Of a DNA stretch of 64,000 bases, positions 30,056-40,357 are shown one piece after another (position 1 is the stretch's first letter; each line of letters opens with the position of its first letter). The notes below the pieces were generated by a model. That model was not told the DNA's origin and did no database searches. It saw only the letters and a program-made list of their open reading frames with translations. The DNA comes from Pelagibius marinus (GTDB lineage Bacteria; Pseudomonadota; Alphaproteobacteria; Kiloniellales; Kiloniellaceae). The position numbers were made by a program, and so were the translations under genes. Location of the stretch: contig NZ_JACSDK010000003.1 in NCBI RefSeq assembly GCF_014925385.1, positions 124,001 through 188,000 on the forward strand, read 5' to 3'.

Positions 30056-30214
30056 CTACGCGGGATCTTCTTCCAGAGGCTCGGCCTCCGGCTTAGTGTT
30101 GCTGGCCTCGCCGCGCTCCGCCCGCGAACGGCTGCGGTCCTTGCGCTTGGCCTCTTCGCGCTGCCGTTGCCGCTGTGCGGCGCGATATGCGTCCAGATCG
30201 ACGATTTCACCCAT
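30056..30214 (-). CDS. DUF4169-like small protein
   Basis: A 52-residue, highly charged protein: MGEIVDLDAYRAAQRQRQR, then EEAKRKDRSRSRAERGEA and an acidic tail. The start and the arginine/lysine-rich helix resemble DUF4169 proteins (typically starting with a G(D/E)(I/V)V(N/D)L motif), a small alphaproteobacterial family of unknown function. It is convergent with the P-type ATPase gene, 32 bases after its stop. No strong ribosome site is seen (GAGTGATAGTGGCA precedes the ATG), so the call rests on family resemblance and the codon pattern. Confidence 0.6.
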   Translation of the reverse strand: MGEIVDLDAYRAAQRQRQREEAKRKDRSRSRAERGEASNTKPEAEPLEEDPA

Positions 30215-30638
30215 TGCCACTATCACTCGCCGGCTTGGTTAAGCGTGAGGTTCCTTCAAGCTCGTCTAGCGGTTGCCTGCCATTATGTACTCTGTTTCGC
30301 GCTCTTGTAAGCCACTTAAGAACGCCTCTTTGCATCTGGGCCCTTTTTGGCCCGCTTTCCAGTCCGCGCGCCGAAGTCCCAGCCGGAAATTGTCCCCTAT
30401 GACCATAACGCTCGGCCGGGCTTCGGGGCTATACTCCTGTCCGATCGTCCCTGAGGGGCGTTTCGAGGTCCCGCCCGCGCTTCCGCTTTGCCGGGAAGGC
30501 CCAATTTAAAGTAGCTTAGCGGAAACAGGCGCGGTTGCAATGTCCCCCGGGCGCGCTCCGAAAAAGGGGCGCACCGTGGAAAGAAGCCGGTGAGGCAAAA
30601 ATGGGCACAGGGATGCCAAGAAGGCACAGGAAAGCATC
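30215..30638. other. intergenic region upstream of the AsmA gene
   Basis: About 420 bases without a gene. Codon structure is absent in all frames. TATACT at about 30429-30434 could be a -10 box for the AsmA gene, but no good -35 is placed. I looked for 6S, SRP and other known small RNAs on both strands and recognised none. Confidence 0.5.
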
Positions 30639-33600
30639 GTGAAAAAGGCGGCCGTATCAATTGTCGTTCTGGTTCTCCTGGTGATCGGGGGACTGCTGGT
30701 CTTGCCCAGCTTCTGGGATTGGAACGGGGAGAAGGGACGCATTGCCGCGCTGGTCAAGGAACAGACCGGCCGCGACCTGACGATCGCCGGCGATGTCAGC
30801 CTGCGCCTGCTGCCGGCTCCGGCCTTCGCGGCCCGTGAGGTCACCCTGGCCAATGTCGAGGGTGGCTCGGACCCGGCCATGGTGCAGCTCGAGGAGCTGC
30901 AGATCCGCGTCGCTCTGGCGCCGCTGCTGGGCGGTAAGGTGCGGGTCGAGAGCGTGACCCTGGTAAAGCCGGAGGTCCTGCTGGAGGTGCTGCCGGACGG
31001 CCGGGTCAACTGGACTTTCGCCGCCGCGCAGGCGTCCCCGGCGGGTGCCCCCGCGGCGAGCGGCAGCGGCGACGAGCCGGACAGCGGCGCGGCCGGAGAG
31101 GAATCGATCCGTGTCGACAGCTTCATCATCGAGGACGGCACGCTGCGTTATCGCGACGCGCGCAGCGGCCGCGCCGAGGTGCTCACCGGCCTCAATGCCG
31201 AGCTGGGCGCCGAGTCGCTGATCGGGCCCTTCGTCGTGGTCGGCAGTGCCGTCTATCAGGAGGTGCCGCTGGAGTTCGACTTCAGCCTCGACCGTCTGGT
31301 CGACGACGGCGCGACCGCGCTGTCGCTGTCGCTCGGCCTGCCACGGTCCGCGGCCAGCGGCACCTTTCTCGGCGCCCTGTCGCGCCACCAGGATCTGCAG
31401 ACTCTGCGCGGCCGTCTGCAGGCGGAGGGCGAGGACCTTGCCCGCCTGATTCGCGGACTGCCGCTTGCCGAAACGCCTTCGGACCTGCCGTCCCAACTGG
31501 CCCGGCCCTTTGCCGTAACGGCGGAGATCTCGGGCAGCGACAACGAAGCCACGGCGGAGGCCATCACCTTCAAGCTGGGCGATGTTTCGCTGGACGGCGA
31601 GGCCGCGGCGACCTTCGGCGAGGTGCCGGACATCACCGCCAGCTTTTCGACCAAGACCATCGACCTCGACAAACTGCTGAGCCAGGAAGCCAAGGGCGAA
31701 GGCGGCGAAGCGCGCAGCGGCGGTCAGACGGCCGAGGCGCCGGCGGCACGTGAGGACGACGGCGCCGCGGCGGCCGGCGAAGCGCCGGGCCTGCCGCGCG
31801 ACGTGACCGCCAGCCTCAAGCTCAGCGCCGGGGCGCTGCTGTACCGGGGCCAGACGGTGCGCCAGGTCGACATCGTCGCGCGTCTGGCCGATGGCAAGCT
31901 GGAGGTGGAAAAAGCCGCGGCGCAGCTGCCGGGCAGTTCCGACGTATCGCTTGCCGGACAGCTCAGCCTGACGCCGCAGGGGCCGCGCTTCGGCGGCACC
32001 GTCGCAGCCTCCTCGGACAACCTGCGCGGCCTGCTGCACTGGCTGGGCGTCGACATCGCCGCGGTACCGCCCGAGCGCCTGCGCCGCCTGTCGCTGAAGA
32101 CCGGTGTCGACGCCGCGCCCGGCCAGATCACGCTGCGCGACATCGATCTCAGCCTGGACGTCAGCCGGCTGACCGGCGGCGTGGCCGTGGCCCTGCGCGA
32201 CCGGCCGGGCTTCGGCATCGGCGTCTCCCTGGACCGCATCAACCTCGACGCCTATCTGCCGGAGATGACCGCGGCGTCGCCCGCCCCGTCCCAGGAAGCG
32301 GCGCCGGGCGCCACCCAGGGCGAGGGCGCGGCCCCGCAGGCCGGGGCGGGCGCTTCACAGGCGCCACCGCCGGCCGGTCTCGCCCTGCTCGGCCGCTTCG
32401 ATGCCAACATCGACGTGAAGGTCGGCCAGATGACCTACCGGGGACTGCCGCTGAACGGCCTGCGCCTGGACGCCACCCTGCAGCGCGGCGGCCTGGTGGT
32501 GCGCGAGCTGTCGGTGGCCGATCTCGCCGGCAGTCGCGGCCGCTTCGCCGGCAGCCTGGCGAACGTCGACCGCGACCCCTCGCTGGACGGCTCGCTCGAC
32601 GTCTCGGTGGCGGCGCTGTCGCGTCTCGCCAAGGCCTTCGGCGTCAGCACCGGCGGCCAGCTGCCGCTGGAGTCCTTCACTCTCAGCGGTGCGGTCAACG
32701 GCAACCGGGAAGCGCTGCGTTTCGACCAGAAGCTGGCGGCCCTGGGCGGCAACCTGCGCGCCGCCGGCAAGGCCGAGCTGCAGCCGGCCGCCCCCTCGGT
32801 CGATGCGGTGCTGGAGCTGGATCATCCGAATCTCTCGGTGCTGATGGGCGAACTGCTGCGCGAGGCTTCGGTGCCCGCGGGCCTGGGGCCGGTGGCCCTG
32901 AAGGGGCGGCTGGCGGCGGCACCGGGGGCCGTGAGCCTCTCTGGCCTCACCGGCCAGGCGGCGGGCACCGAGGTGCTGAGCGGTGACGTCTCCGTGAACC
33001 TCGCCGCGCTGCGGCCGAAGATCACCGCTGATCTGGAAACCGGCGTCCTGCCGCTGGCCGCCCTGGGGGCGCCCGCCGCGGGCGGCGGCAAGGCGAAGAA
33101 GAACGGCGGCTCGGGATCAGCCGCGGGCAGCAGCGCCGCGGCGGGACGCGAGCGCTGGTCGACCAAGCCGATCGACGTCAGCGCCCTGCGCGGCCTGGAC
33201 GCCGACATCAAGCTGCGCGCCAAAGCGATCGTCGCCGACAAACTGCGCCTCGACAAAGCCGAAGTCGAAGCGGTGCTGGCCGACGGGATCCTCGACCTGC
33301 GGAAGTTCAACGCGCAGACCTACGGCGGGGCGCTGGCGGTGACCGGCAAGGCCGACTTCCGCGAAAGCGCGCCCGGCGGGATGGAGGTGGCCGCGGCCGT
33401 CACCGCCATCGATGTGGAACTGAAGGAACTATTGGGCGCCCTGGCCGACAGCGACCGCTTTTCCGGGCCGATTTCTCTGGAGAGCAGCCTGAACACCCGG
33501 GGGCTCAGCGAGGCGGCCCTGGTCTCCGCGCTGAACGGCCGGGGCAAGCTGGACGGCACGGTGACCGTCGCGGCCAAGGTGGAGGAGCAGGCCGGCGCCC

Positions 33601-34079
33601 TGGTGCTCAACCTGCTGGGCAAGAAGGTGAAGGAGGTGCGCGGTGTCACCGACAGCACGACCATGCTGTTCAGTGCCTTCGCCGGCGCCCCGGCCAAGAT
33701 AGACGGCACCTTCGCGATGGAGCAGGGGGTGTTGCGCAGCGATGACCTCACGGTGCGCGGGCGCGATGCCCAGGCCCTGACCGCGGGCAACGTGAACCTT
33801 CCCAGCTGGCACATGGAAAGCCGCACCGACGTGTTCCGTGACGCCGATCCGCAGAACGCTTTTCTGACGGCAGTGCTGCGCGGGCCACCCGACTCGCCCA
33901 ACGTGCGCATCAGCGGCCAGCCCTTCCAGCGCCGCGAGGAGCCCGCCGCCGCCGAACAGCCGGCGGTGATCCAGGTGCCCGAGCAAGGGCAGGAGCAGGA
34001 GTCGCCGGCTCAGCCGATGAAACCGGAAGACCTGCTCAAGGAAGGCGTGAAGGGTCTTCTGAAGGGTCTCGGAGGCTAG
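30639..34079 (+). CDS. AsmA family protein
   Basis: A 1146-residue envelope protein with a single N-terminal membrane anchor (residues 4-22) and a long periplasmic part of repeating beta strands, the plan of AsmA/TamB-like lipid transfer proteins. The N-terminal AsmA domain is clear (VKEQTGRDLTIAGDVSLRLLPAPAFAAREVTLAN, about 40-75). The C-terminal AsmA_2 region includes GRGKLDGTVTV, LDL-type strands and DLTVRGRDAQALTAGNVNLPSW. Two alanine/proline-rich linkers are low complexity (about 128-150 and 540-575). GTG start with AGGAAAG upstream. Probably helps phospholipid movement to the outer membrane. Confidence 0.88.
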   Translation: MKKAAVSIVVLVLLVIGGLLVLPSFWDWNGEKGRIAALVKEQTGRDLTIAGDVSLRLLPAPAFAAREVTLANVEGGSDPAMVQLEELQIRVALAPLLGGKVRVESVTLVKPEVLLEVLPDGRVNWTFAAAQASPAGAPAASGSGDEPDSGAAGEESIRVDSFIIEDGTLRYRDARSGRAEVLTGLNAELGAESLIGPFVVVGSAVYQEVPLEFDFSLDRLVDDGATALSLSLGLPRSAASGTFLGALSRHQDLQTLRGRLQAEGEDLARLIRGLPLAETPSDLPSQLARPFAVTAEISGSDNEATAEAITFKLGDVSLDGEAAATFGEVPDITASFSTKTIDLDKLLSQEAKGEGGEARSGGQTAEAPAAREDDGAAAAGEAPGLPRDVTASLKLSAGALLYRGQTVRQVDIVARLADGKLEVEKAAAQLPGSSDVSLAGQLSLTPQGPRFGGTVAASSDNLRGLLHWLGVDIAAVPPERLRRLSLKTGVDAAPGQITLRDIDLSLDVSRLTGGVAVALRDRPGFGIGVSLDRINLDAYLPEMTAASPAPSQEAAPGATQGEGAAPQAGAGASQAPPPAGLALLGRFDANIDVKVGQMTYRGLPLNGLRLDATLQRGGLVVRELSVADLAGSRGRFAGSLANVDRDPSLDGSLDVSVAALSRLAKAFGVSTGGQLPLESFTLSGAVNGNREALRFDQKLAALGGNLRAAGKAELQPAAPSVDAVLELDHPNLSVLMGELLREASVPAGLGPVALKGRLAAAPGAVSLSGLTGQAAGTEVLSGDVSVNLAALRPKITADLETGVLPLAALGAPAAGGGKAKKNGGSGSAAGSSAAAGRERWSTKPIDVSALRGLDADIKLRAKAIVADKLRLDKAEVEAVLADGILDLRKFNAQTYGGALAVTGKADFRESAPGGMEVAAAVTAIDVELKELLGALADSDRFSGPISLESSLNTRGLSEAALVSALNGRGKLDGTVTVAAKVEEQAGALVLNLLGKKVKEVRGVTDSTTMLFSAFAGAPAKIDGTFAMEQGVLRSDDLTVRGRDAQALTAGNVNLPSWHMESRTDVFRDADPQNAFLTAVLRGPPDSPNVRISGQPFQRREEPAAAEQPAVIQVPEQGQEQESPAQPMKPEDLLKEGVKGLLKGLGG

Positions 34080-34222
34080 GGCTAGGGCCTCTTGCAGCCG
34101 AGGCTGACTCTTCTGCCGGCGGGGCTTTGCTGCAAGGCTCCAAGGAGCCGGCGGAGGTGTCTGGCGCCGGCAATCGCCACCCTATGGCCAGGCCGAAGCC
34201 CGCCCGGACTCCTAAGAGCCTC

Positions 34223-35476
34223 TCAGCGGGTGCTCGTGTCCGCGAGGCGGCGCTCGAGCAGTTCCCGCACGGCCGGAGTGGGCGCGGCCTCCAGGGCCTT
34301 GTCCCGATAGCTCTGCGCCACCTGGGCGTTGCCGCAGCGCCCGTGCAGGTCGGCGAGGACTGCAGCCCACAGGTAGGAGCCGGCAAGCCAGGTCGGGGGC
34401 ACGAAATCGTCGAGAATGGAGAGGCCGCTGGCGGGGCCCTGCCATTCCGCAACCGCCACGGCCCGGTTCATCCGGTGCAGTGCAGAGGGTGCGGCCTGTT
34501 CCAGCAATTCATAGCACTCCACCACCTTGCCCCAGCGCGTCTCCTGGAACGAAGGCGCCAGGCAGTGCTCGGCGGCTATCCCGGCTTCCGCGTGATAGCG
34601 TGAAAAGACATCACCTTGTGCCGACCTCTCCAGCCACTTCAGGCCGATATGGATTCCATGGTGGTCCCAGAGTGTTCGGTCCTGCTCCTCCAAGAGAAGC
34701 AGGCCGCCGGTATGATCCTGGCGGGCGGTCATTCGTGCCAAGTGCAGATGCATCAGGGCCAAGAGGGCGAACGTCTCCGGAGTCTCTCCGACCGGATGGT
34801 TTGCCAGGATCGAGGTTAGCCGTATCGCTTCTTCGCAAAGTTCACGGCGGGTCGCCATCCTGGCGTGGGACGACAGATAGCCTTCCGTGAAGAGCAGGTA
34901 GAGGGTTTTTTTTACAGCCGGAAGTCTTGCGGAGTACTCGTCACCGGTCAGCTCATCCAGGAGAGGCGGATTCTTCCGCAACCGGCTTCGGGCTCGGCTG
35001 AGCCGTTTGTACACATTGGCTTCGCTGGTGAACAGCCGATAGGCGATTTCCTGGCTACTGAAGCCGCAGAGGGTCTTCAGGGCCAGAGCCATCTGCGATT
35101 CCTCAGGAATGGCGTCGTCGCAGCAGGCAAACAGCATGCGCAGGAGGTCGTCCTGCATCTCCCCTGCGAAGGAGGCCGATGGACCCTCGGCCGGATCACC
35201 GGTCAACTCGCCTGCGCTTCGCTCCAGGATGCGGCGACGGCCTGTGCGCCGGCGCAACTCTCCCAGGAGCTCATTGTAGGCTACCCGATAAAGCCAGGCC
35301 GAGGGGTTGCTCGGCTTACCCGTTGTTGTCCAAGCCTCAACCGCTTTCATCAAAGCGCACTGAACGGCATCCTCGGCCGCCTCCAGGTGTTGCAGGCCCA
35401 CGCGGCGTGACAGGGAGGCGACAAGTCGGCCGTACTCGTGACGGAAGAAGTGCTTGGACAGCTCCGGGAGCGTCAA
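34223..35476 (-). CDS. ECF-like sigma factor with C-terminal extension (DUF6596 type)
   Basis: A 417-residue protein. Residues about 5-175 are sigma-70 regions 2 and 4 (AAEDAVQCALMKAVEAW, then LKTLCGFSSQEIAYRLFTSEANVYKRLSRARSRLR). The remaining about 240 residues are the helical DUF6596 extension of this sigma group, with LYLLFTEGYLSS and HRMNRAVAVAEW. The likely start is a TTG at 35476 that overlaps the stop of the upstream YCII gene (TTGA), so translation is coupled. Upstream in-frame sequence is a shadow of YCII. An A8 run in VKKTLYLL (plus strand 34906-34913) could allow slippage. Sigma factors of this type almost always travel with DGPF/YCII proteins. Confidence 0.85.
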   Translation of the reverse strand: MTLPELSKHFFRHEYGRLVASLSRRVGLQHLEAAEDAVQCALMKAVEAWTTTGKPSNPSAWLYRVAYNELLGELRRRTGRRRILERSAGELTGDPAEGPSASFAGEMQDDLLRMLFACCDDAIPEESQMALALKTLCGFSSQEIAYRLFTSEANVYKRLSRARSRLRKNPPLLDELTGDEYSARLPAVKKTLYLLFTEGYLSSHARMATRRELCEEAIRLTSILANHPVGETPETFALLALMHLHLARMTARQDHTGGLLLLEEQDRTLWDHHGIHIGLKWLERSAQGDVFSRYHAEAGIAAEHCLAPSFQETRWGKVVECYELLEQAAPSALHRMNRAVAVAEWQGPASGLSILDDFVPPTWLAGSYLWAAVLADLHGRCGNAQVAQSYRDKALEAAPTPAVRELLERRLADTSTR

Positions 35477-35823
35477 GACGTGGCTATCTCTCTGACTTCG
35501 ACACTCGACCCGGGCATCGCCACGCCTGGGCTTTGACGTGCGACCTCCACGGCCTCTTCCAGGCTGTCGGCCGTGACGATCATATAGCCCCCCACGACTT
35601 CCTTTGCCTCCACGAAGGGGCCATCGGTCGCGCCGTCCGAGGTGACGATCTTGCCGCCGCGGATCAACCTGCCACCCATGTCGGAAATGTTCCCCTGAAA
35701 CCGCTCCTTCCAGGCGGTGAACTTCGCATACATTTCCTCCATCTGGGCAGGAGAGGGGGCTTCTCGGTTTTCGGGCTGCTTCATCGGACTTCGCTGGATG
35801 CACAAATAAGTCTTCTTAGACAT
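35473..35823 (-). CDS. YCII-related / DGPF domain protein
   Basis: A 116-residue protein of the YCII family, with the DGPF signature (TSDGATDGPFVEAKEVVGGY, about 60-80) and the closing AVEVARQSPG motif. YCII proteins are small dimers; the role of those beside ECF sigma factors is thought to be regulatory or enzymatic but is not settled. It is first in a two-gene operon with the sigma factor and overlaps it by 4 bases. Confidence 0.9.
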   Translation of the reverse strand: MSKKTYLCIQRSPMKQPENREAPSPAQMEEMYAKFTAWKERFQGNISDMGGRLIRGGKIVTSDGATDGPFVEAKEVVGGYMIVTADSLEEAVEVARQSPGVAMPGSSVEVREIATS

Positions 35824-36050
35824 GCTGGCTCCTTTTCTCGTCGCAAGTTCGTCTGGTCGATGAACACACCCTATGACGACTGAAGGTCCTTATTTTGGAC
35901 AGCCTGCGCGAAATTTTTTTGCCGGGACGGCTTCCGGCTCCGAGTTCCCGCGCCGGTCAGATGGGCCCCCGGATGGCGCGGTTGCGGCTTTCCTGAAGCC
36001 GGCGCGCCGGGGCAGGCGTGCCGCCGCGAGGATCAGCCCTCTTGGGGAAA

Positions 36051-36374
36051 TCATGTTGGATCAGGCGGTTGAGCTTGGGCTTCGGAGGCTGGCTCGGCTT
36101 CGGAGCGTGCGGCGGCGCGATAGTGCTGCAGCAGGTAAACCCTGACCGCGCTGGAGAGGTTGCCGCCGCGGCCGCGGTCGATCTCCTCGATCAGGGCGTT
36201 GAGCGACAGGCCGCGGCCGGCGGCCACTTCCTTCAAGGCGTCCCAGAAGATGCCCTCCAGGGACAGCGACGTGCTGTGCCCGGCGATCTTCACCGAGCGC
36301 TTGCGGATCTGCGCGCCGCCTGCCGCGCCGCCCCCTGGGGCGGCGGGCTGCGGCGGGACCGGGTTCTCGGTCAT
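36051..36374 (-). CDS. ribbon-helix-helix domain protein
   Basis: A 107-residue protein. A glycine/proline-rich N-terminus is followed by a RHH_4-type domain (about 24-90): RKRSVKIAGHSTSLSLEGIFWDALKEVA, then GLSLNALIEEIDRGRGGNLSSAVRVYLLQHYR. This alphaproteobacterial family is commonly next to fumC, as here (26 bases downstream, same strand). It may bind DNA, but no target is known. Confidence 0.85.
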   Translation of the reverse strand: MTENPVPPQPAAPGGGAAGGAQIRKRSVKIAGHSTSLSLEGIFWDALKEVAAGRGLSLNALIEEIDRGRGGNLSSAVRVYLLQHYRAAARSEAEPASEAQAQPPDPT

Positions 36375-36399
36375 GCCCGAAAGCTCAATTGCCTGCGGC

Positions 36400-37815
<1,416 letters not shown>

Positions 37816-37883
37816 CTTCGTGAGAATCCTGATTTGGTTGCGGCAGGGTGCCCGTAGCGAAGGGCGTGAACGGGGCGGAGTTT

Positions 37884-37952
37884 ATGAGTCTAGCCCGGAT
37901 TTCTCAAACTTTGGTGGGCGTCACGGAAATCCTCAGCAACACCGGCACCTGA
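37884..37952 (+). CDS. putative leader peptide, 22 residues
   Basis: ATG at 37884 after GGGGCGGAG encodes MSLARISQTLVGVTEILSNT, then G and T, and ends in TGA at 37950-37952. It lies 29 bases before a GC-rich hairpin with a U6 tract. The stop codon falls in CCTGA, which can pair with TCAGG at 37974-37978. This is the geometry of a translation-controlled attenuator. The peptide is rich in Thr, Ile, Leu and Val but has no long run of one residue. No biosynthetic gene follows on this strand, so its status is uncertain. Confidence 0.4.
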   Translation: MSLARISQTLVGVTEILSNTGT

Positions 37953-37981
37953 CCCCCAATCCCGAGAGCTCTCTCAGGCTG

Positions 37982-38013
37982 CCGCCCGCGCGCCCGCGCG
38001 GGGGCGGTTTTTT
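37982..38013 (+). terminator. Rho-independent terminator, orphan
   Basis: CCGCCCGCGC pairs with GCGCGGGGGCGG (small bulge), followed by TTTTTT at 38008-38013. On the plus strand this is a good intrinsic terminator, yet the only plus-strand frame upstream is the short leader at 37884. fumC is transcribed the other way, so this does not terminate fumC. Confidence 0.7.
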
Positions 38014-38499
38014 GTCTGCGTCGCCTGCCCTGGCTGTCATGTCAGCGGCTGCGGGAACGGGCGGCGCAATTTCAGATAGGAGAATGCTTGAGATATATAA
38101 GTAAAAGTTGCAATTTCGTTGGTAGTCTTATGTGGGCGAGCCATTAGTATTTTGTGGCAGTAATACTTTGGGATATGTCCAAATAAATGTCGGTATTCTT
38201 TGGGATGGGTATTAGATAAATTTTACCCATTATTAAGTTGGTTAATGAATATCCTGAGTCCTCAAGGGAGAATTGTTTCGACTATGCGGACTTGATGCGA
38301 AAGCCGTGAAAGGCCGCCTGACTGAAGTCCGCATTGCTCGAGAATTGGCGGAGCGCCCCTGTTGCCGCTTCCGCCGAGGGGGTCAGTCGGACCGATGGGA
38401 AAATCGTCTCCACGCGGTTTGGCCTTGACTACTTCCACCCGGCCGGTGAGGCCCTTCGGCTTCCCGGCAGCAACAACGGGTACGGACCGGGAGAAAGAA
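38014..38499. promoter_or_regulatory. AT-rich region and structured leader before chemoreceptor gene
   Basis: Bases about 38085-38275 are strongly AT-rich against a GC-rich genome, with GATATATAAG, TATTAGATAAATTT and CCCATTATTAAG stretches that could hold several promoters. At 38284-38293 ATGCGGACTT pairs with AAGTCCGCAT at 38325-38334, enclosing a second GC stem-like segment (AAGCC...GGCC), so the leader RNA may be folded. No gene is recognised in the stretch. Confidence 0.5.
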
Positions 38500-40269
38500 A
38501 TGCGGGACTTCAAATCTGGGATCTTCGGGCGGCTTGGCGCCACGGTGATGCACAAGCTCCTCGGCATCGTGGGCCTCTGCCTGCTTGCCACGGTGATTGT
38601 TGCCGTCATCGGAATATGGCGACTGAGTGAGATTGGTCACGAGATCGAAGGCGTCGCCGAGGATGACATGCCGCTGACCGAAGCGGTCAGCCGTGTCACC
38701 GTTCACCAATTGCAGCAGGCGGTGCTGCTGGAGCGGATCCTGCGGCTCAGCGGCCTGGTGGAGGAGACGACCGCGGAAGAACTGCAGGCGGTAGAAGCCG
38801 AGTTCGAGCATCTTTCCTCAGCCGTCGATGAGGAAATCGCGGCGGGCGAAAGGCTCGCCGAGGCGGCCATTAAGCGAGCCCGCAGCGCCGAGGAGAAAGC
38901 CGAATTCGAGAAGGTGCTGGAGGGGCTGTCTCAGATCGAGAGCGAACACAGGAAGTACCACGACGAGGCGAGCGAGATCTTCCGGCTGAGCCACGAAGGC
39001 CGCAGCTACGAGGCGCTGGAGCTGGTGCGCGGCGTCGAAGAGGAAGAGGAGAACCTGAACCACGAGCTCGAAGCGTTGCTGGAAGAGATCGAAACTTTCA
39101 CGGAGGCCGCCGTTATGGCCGCGGAGGAGCACGAGAAGGCGGCCATCTGGCAGATGGGCGTGGTGTCGCTTGTCTCCGCCGTGCTGGGCTTTGCCCTGGC
39201 GGCGTGGTTCACCCGCGTTGGGGTGGCGCGCCCGCTGGCCCAGGTGGTCAGTGCCCTGAACCGCCTGGCTGCCGGCGATACCACCGCCGAGGTCAACGTC
39301 AAGAGCAAGGATGAGATCGGCCAGGTCGCCGAGGCTTTCGTCACCTTCAAGGAAAAGACCCTGGAGCTGAAGCGCCTGGAGGAAGAGCGCGCCAAGGAAG
39401 AGGAGCGCCAGCGCGAGGAGAAGCGCCGGCAGATGCTGGATTTGGCCGATTCCTTCGAGTCCACCGTCGGCGGCGTCGTCGGCACGGTCTCCTCCGCCGC
39501 CACCGAACTGCAGGCGAGCGCTCAGACCATGTCGAGCACCGCGGAGCAGACCAACGCGCAGTCGGTCACCGTTGCCAGCGCCTCCGAGGAGGCCTCGGCC
39601 AACGTGCAGACCGTCGCCACCGCTTCCGAGGAACTGTCGGCGTCGATTGCCGAGATCTCCCGCCAGATCGCCGAGACCAACCAGGTCTCGCAGCAGGCGG
39701 TCGAGGAAGCCGACAAGGCCAGCCAGTCGGTCAACGGCCTGGCCGAGGCGGCGCAGAAGATCGGGGCCGTGGTGAACCTGATTCAGGACATCGCCGAGCA
39801 GACCAACCTGCTGGCGCTCAATGCGACTATCGAGGCGGCGCGCGCCGGCGAGGCCGGCAAGGGCTTCGCCGTCGTCGCGGGCGAGGTGAAGTCCCTGGCC
39901 AACCAGACCGCCAAGGCGACGCAGGAAATCGGCCAGCAGGTCGAGAGCATGCAGTCCGCGACCGGCGGCACCGTCAGCGTCATCGAAGGCATCGTGACCG
40001 TGATCAAGCGGATCAGCGAGAACGCCCACGGCATTGCCGCTGCGGTGGAGCAGCAGAACGCCGCCACTGGCGAGATCTCGCGCAACGTGCAGGAAGCCGC
40101 CGGCGGCACACAGGCCGTCGCCAGCAACATCCAAGGCGTCCGCCAGGCCGCAGAGCAGGCCGGGACCGCGGCGAGCGACGTTCTGCAGGCCGCCCAGGAG
40201 CTCTCGCAGCAGTCCGAACTGCTGCGTGGCGAGGTCGGTAACTTCATCGCCGGCCTGCGGACCGGCTGA
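38500..40269 (+). CDS. membrane methyl-accepting chemotaxis protein
   Basis: A 589-residue chemoreceptor. TM1 is about residues 17-40 and TM2 about 222-243. The periplasmic part between them is helical and rich in Glu (four-helix-bundle type). A HAMP domain (about 245-300, GDTTAEVNVKSKDEIGQVAEAF) and the signalling hairpin with [20 protein letters not shown] (about 430-450) follow. Start chosen at ATG 38500 after GGAGAAAG; the frame is open upstream without coding character. The ligand is unknown. Its tip matches that of the soluble receptor at 5689, so both probably use the same signalling array. Confidence 0.92.
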   Translation: MRDFKSGIFGRLGATVMHKLLGIVGLCLLATVIVAVIGIWRLSEIGHEIEGVAEDDMPLTEAVSRVTVHQLQQAVLLERILRLSGLVEETTAEELQAVEAEFEHLSSAVDEEIAAGERLAEAAIKRARSAEEKAEFEKVLEGLSQIESEHRKYHDEASEIFRLSHEGRSYEALELVRGVEEEEENLNHELEALLEEIETFTEAAVMAAEEHEKAAIWQMGVVSLVSAVLGFALAAWFTRVGVARPLAQVVSALNRLAAGDTTAEVNVKSKDEIGQVAEAFVTFKEKTLELKRLEEERAKEEERQREEKRRQMLDLADSFESTVGGVVGTVSSAATELQASAQTMSSTAEQTNAQSVTVASASEEASANVQTVATASEELSASIAEISRQIAETNQVSQQAVEEADKASQSVNGLAEAAQKIGAVVNLIQDIAEQTNLLALNATIEAARAGEAGKGFAVVAGEVKSLANQTAKATQEIGQQVESMQSATGGTVSVIEGIVTVIKRISENAHGIAAAVEQQNAATGEISRNVQEAAGGTQAVASNIQGVRQAAEQAGTAASDVLQAAQELSQQSELLRGEVGNFIAGLRTG

Positions 40270-40357
40270 GCGCCGTAGCGGGCGGCGCGCTGTCCGGCGG
40301 CCGCCCGGGCATCCCTTTTCGACAGCTTTCGAGACTTGAACCTAGTGGAGCTTGGTT

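Noticed and set aside
30215-30638. 6S or SRP RNA gene
   Set aside because: No conserved bubble or SRP tetraloop/Alu motif was recognised on either strand.
37982-38013. Terminator of fumC
   Set aside because: fumC is transcribed on the minus strand away from this point, and the U-tract is on the plus strand.
38270-38340. Cyclic-di-GMP riboswitch
   Set aside because: The AAAGCC element is suggestive beside a chemoreceptor, but the required CACGCACAG-type and tetraloop-receptor segments are not found.
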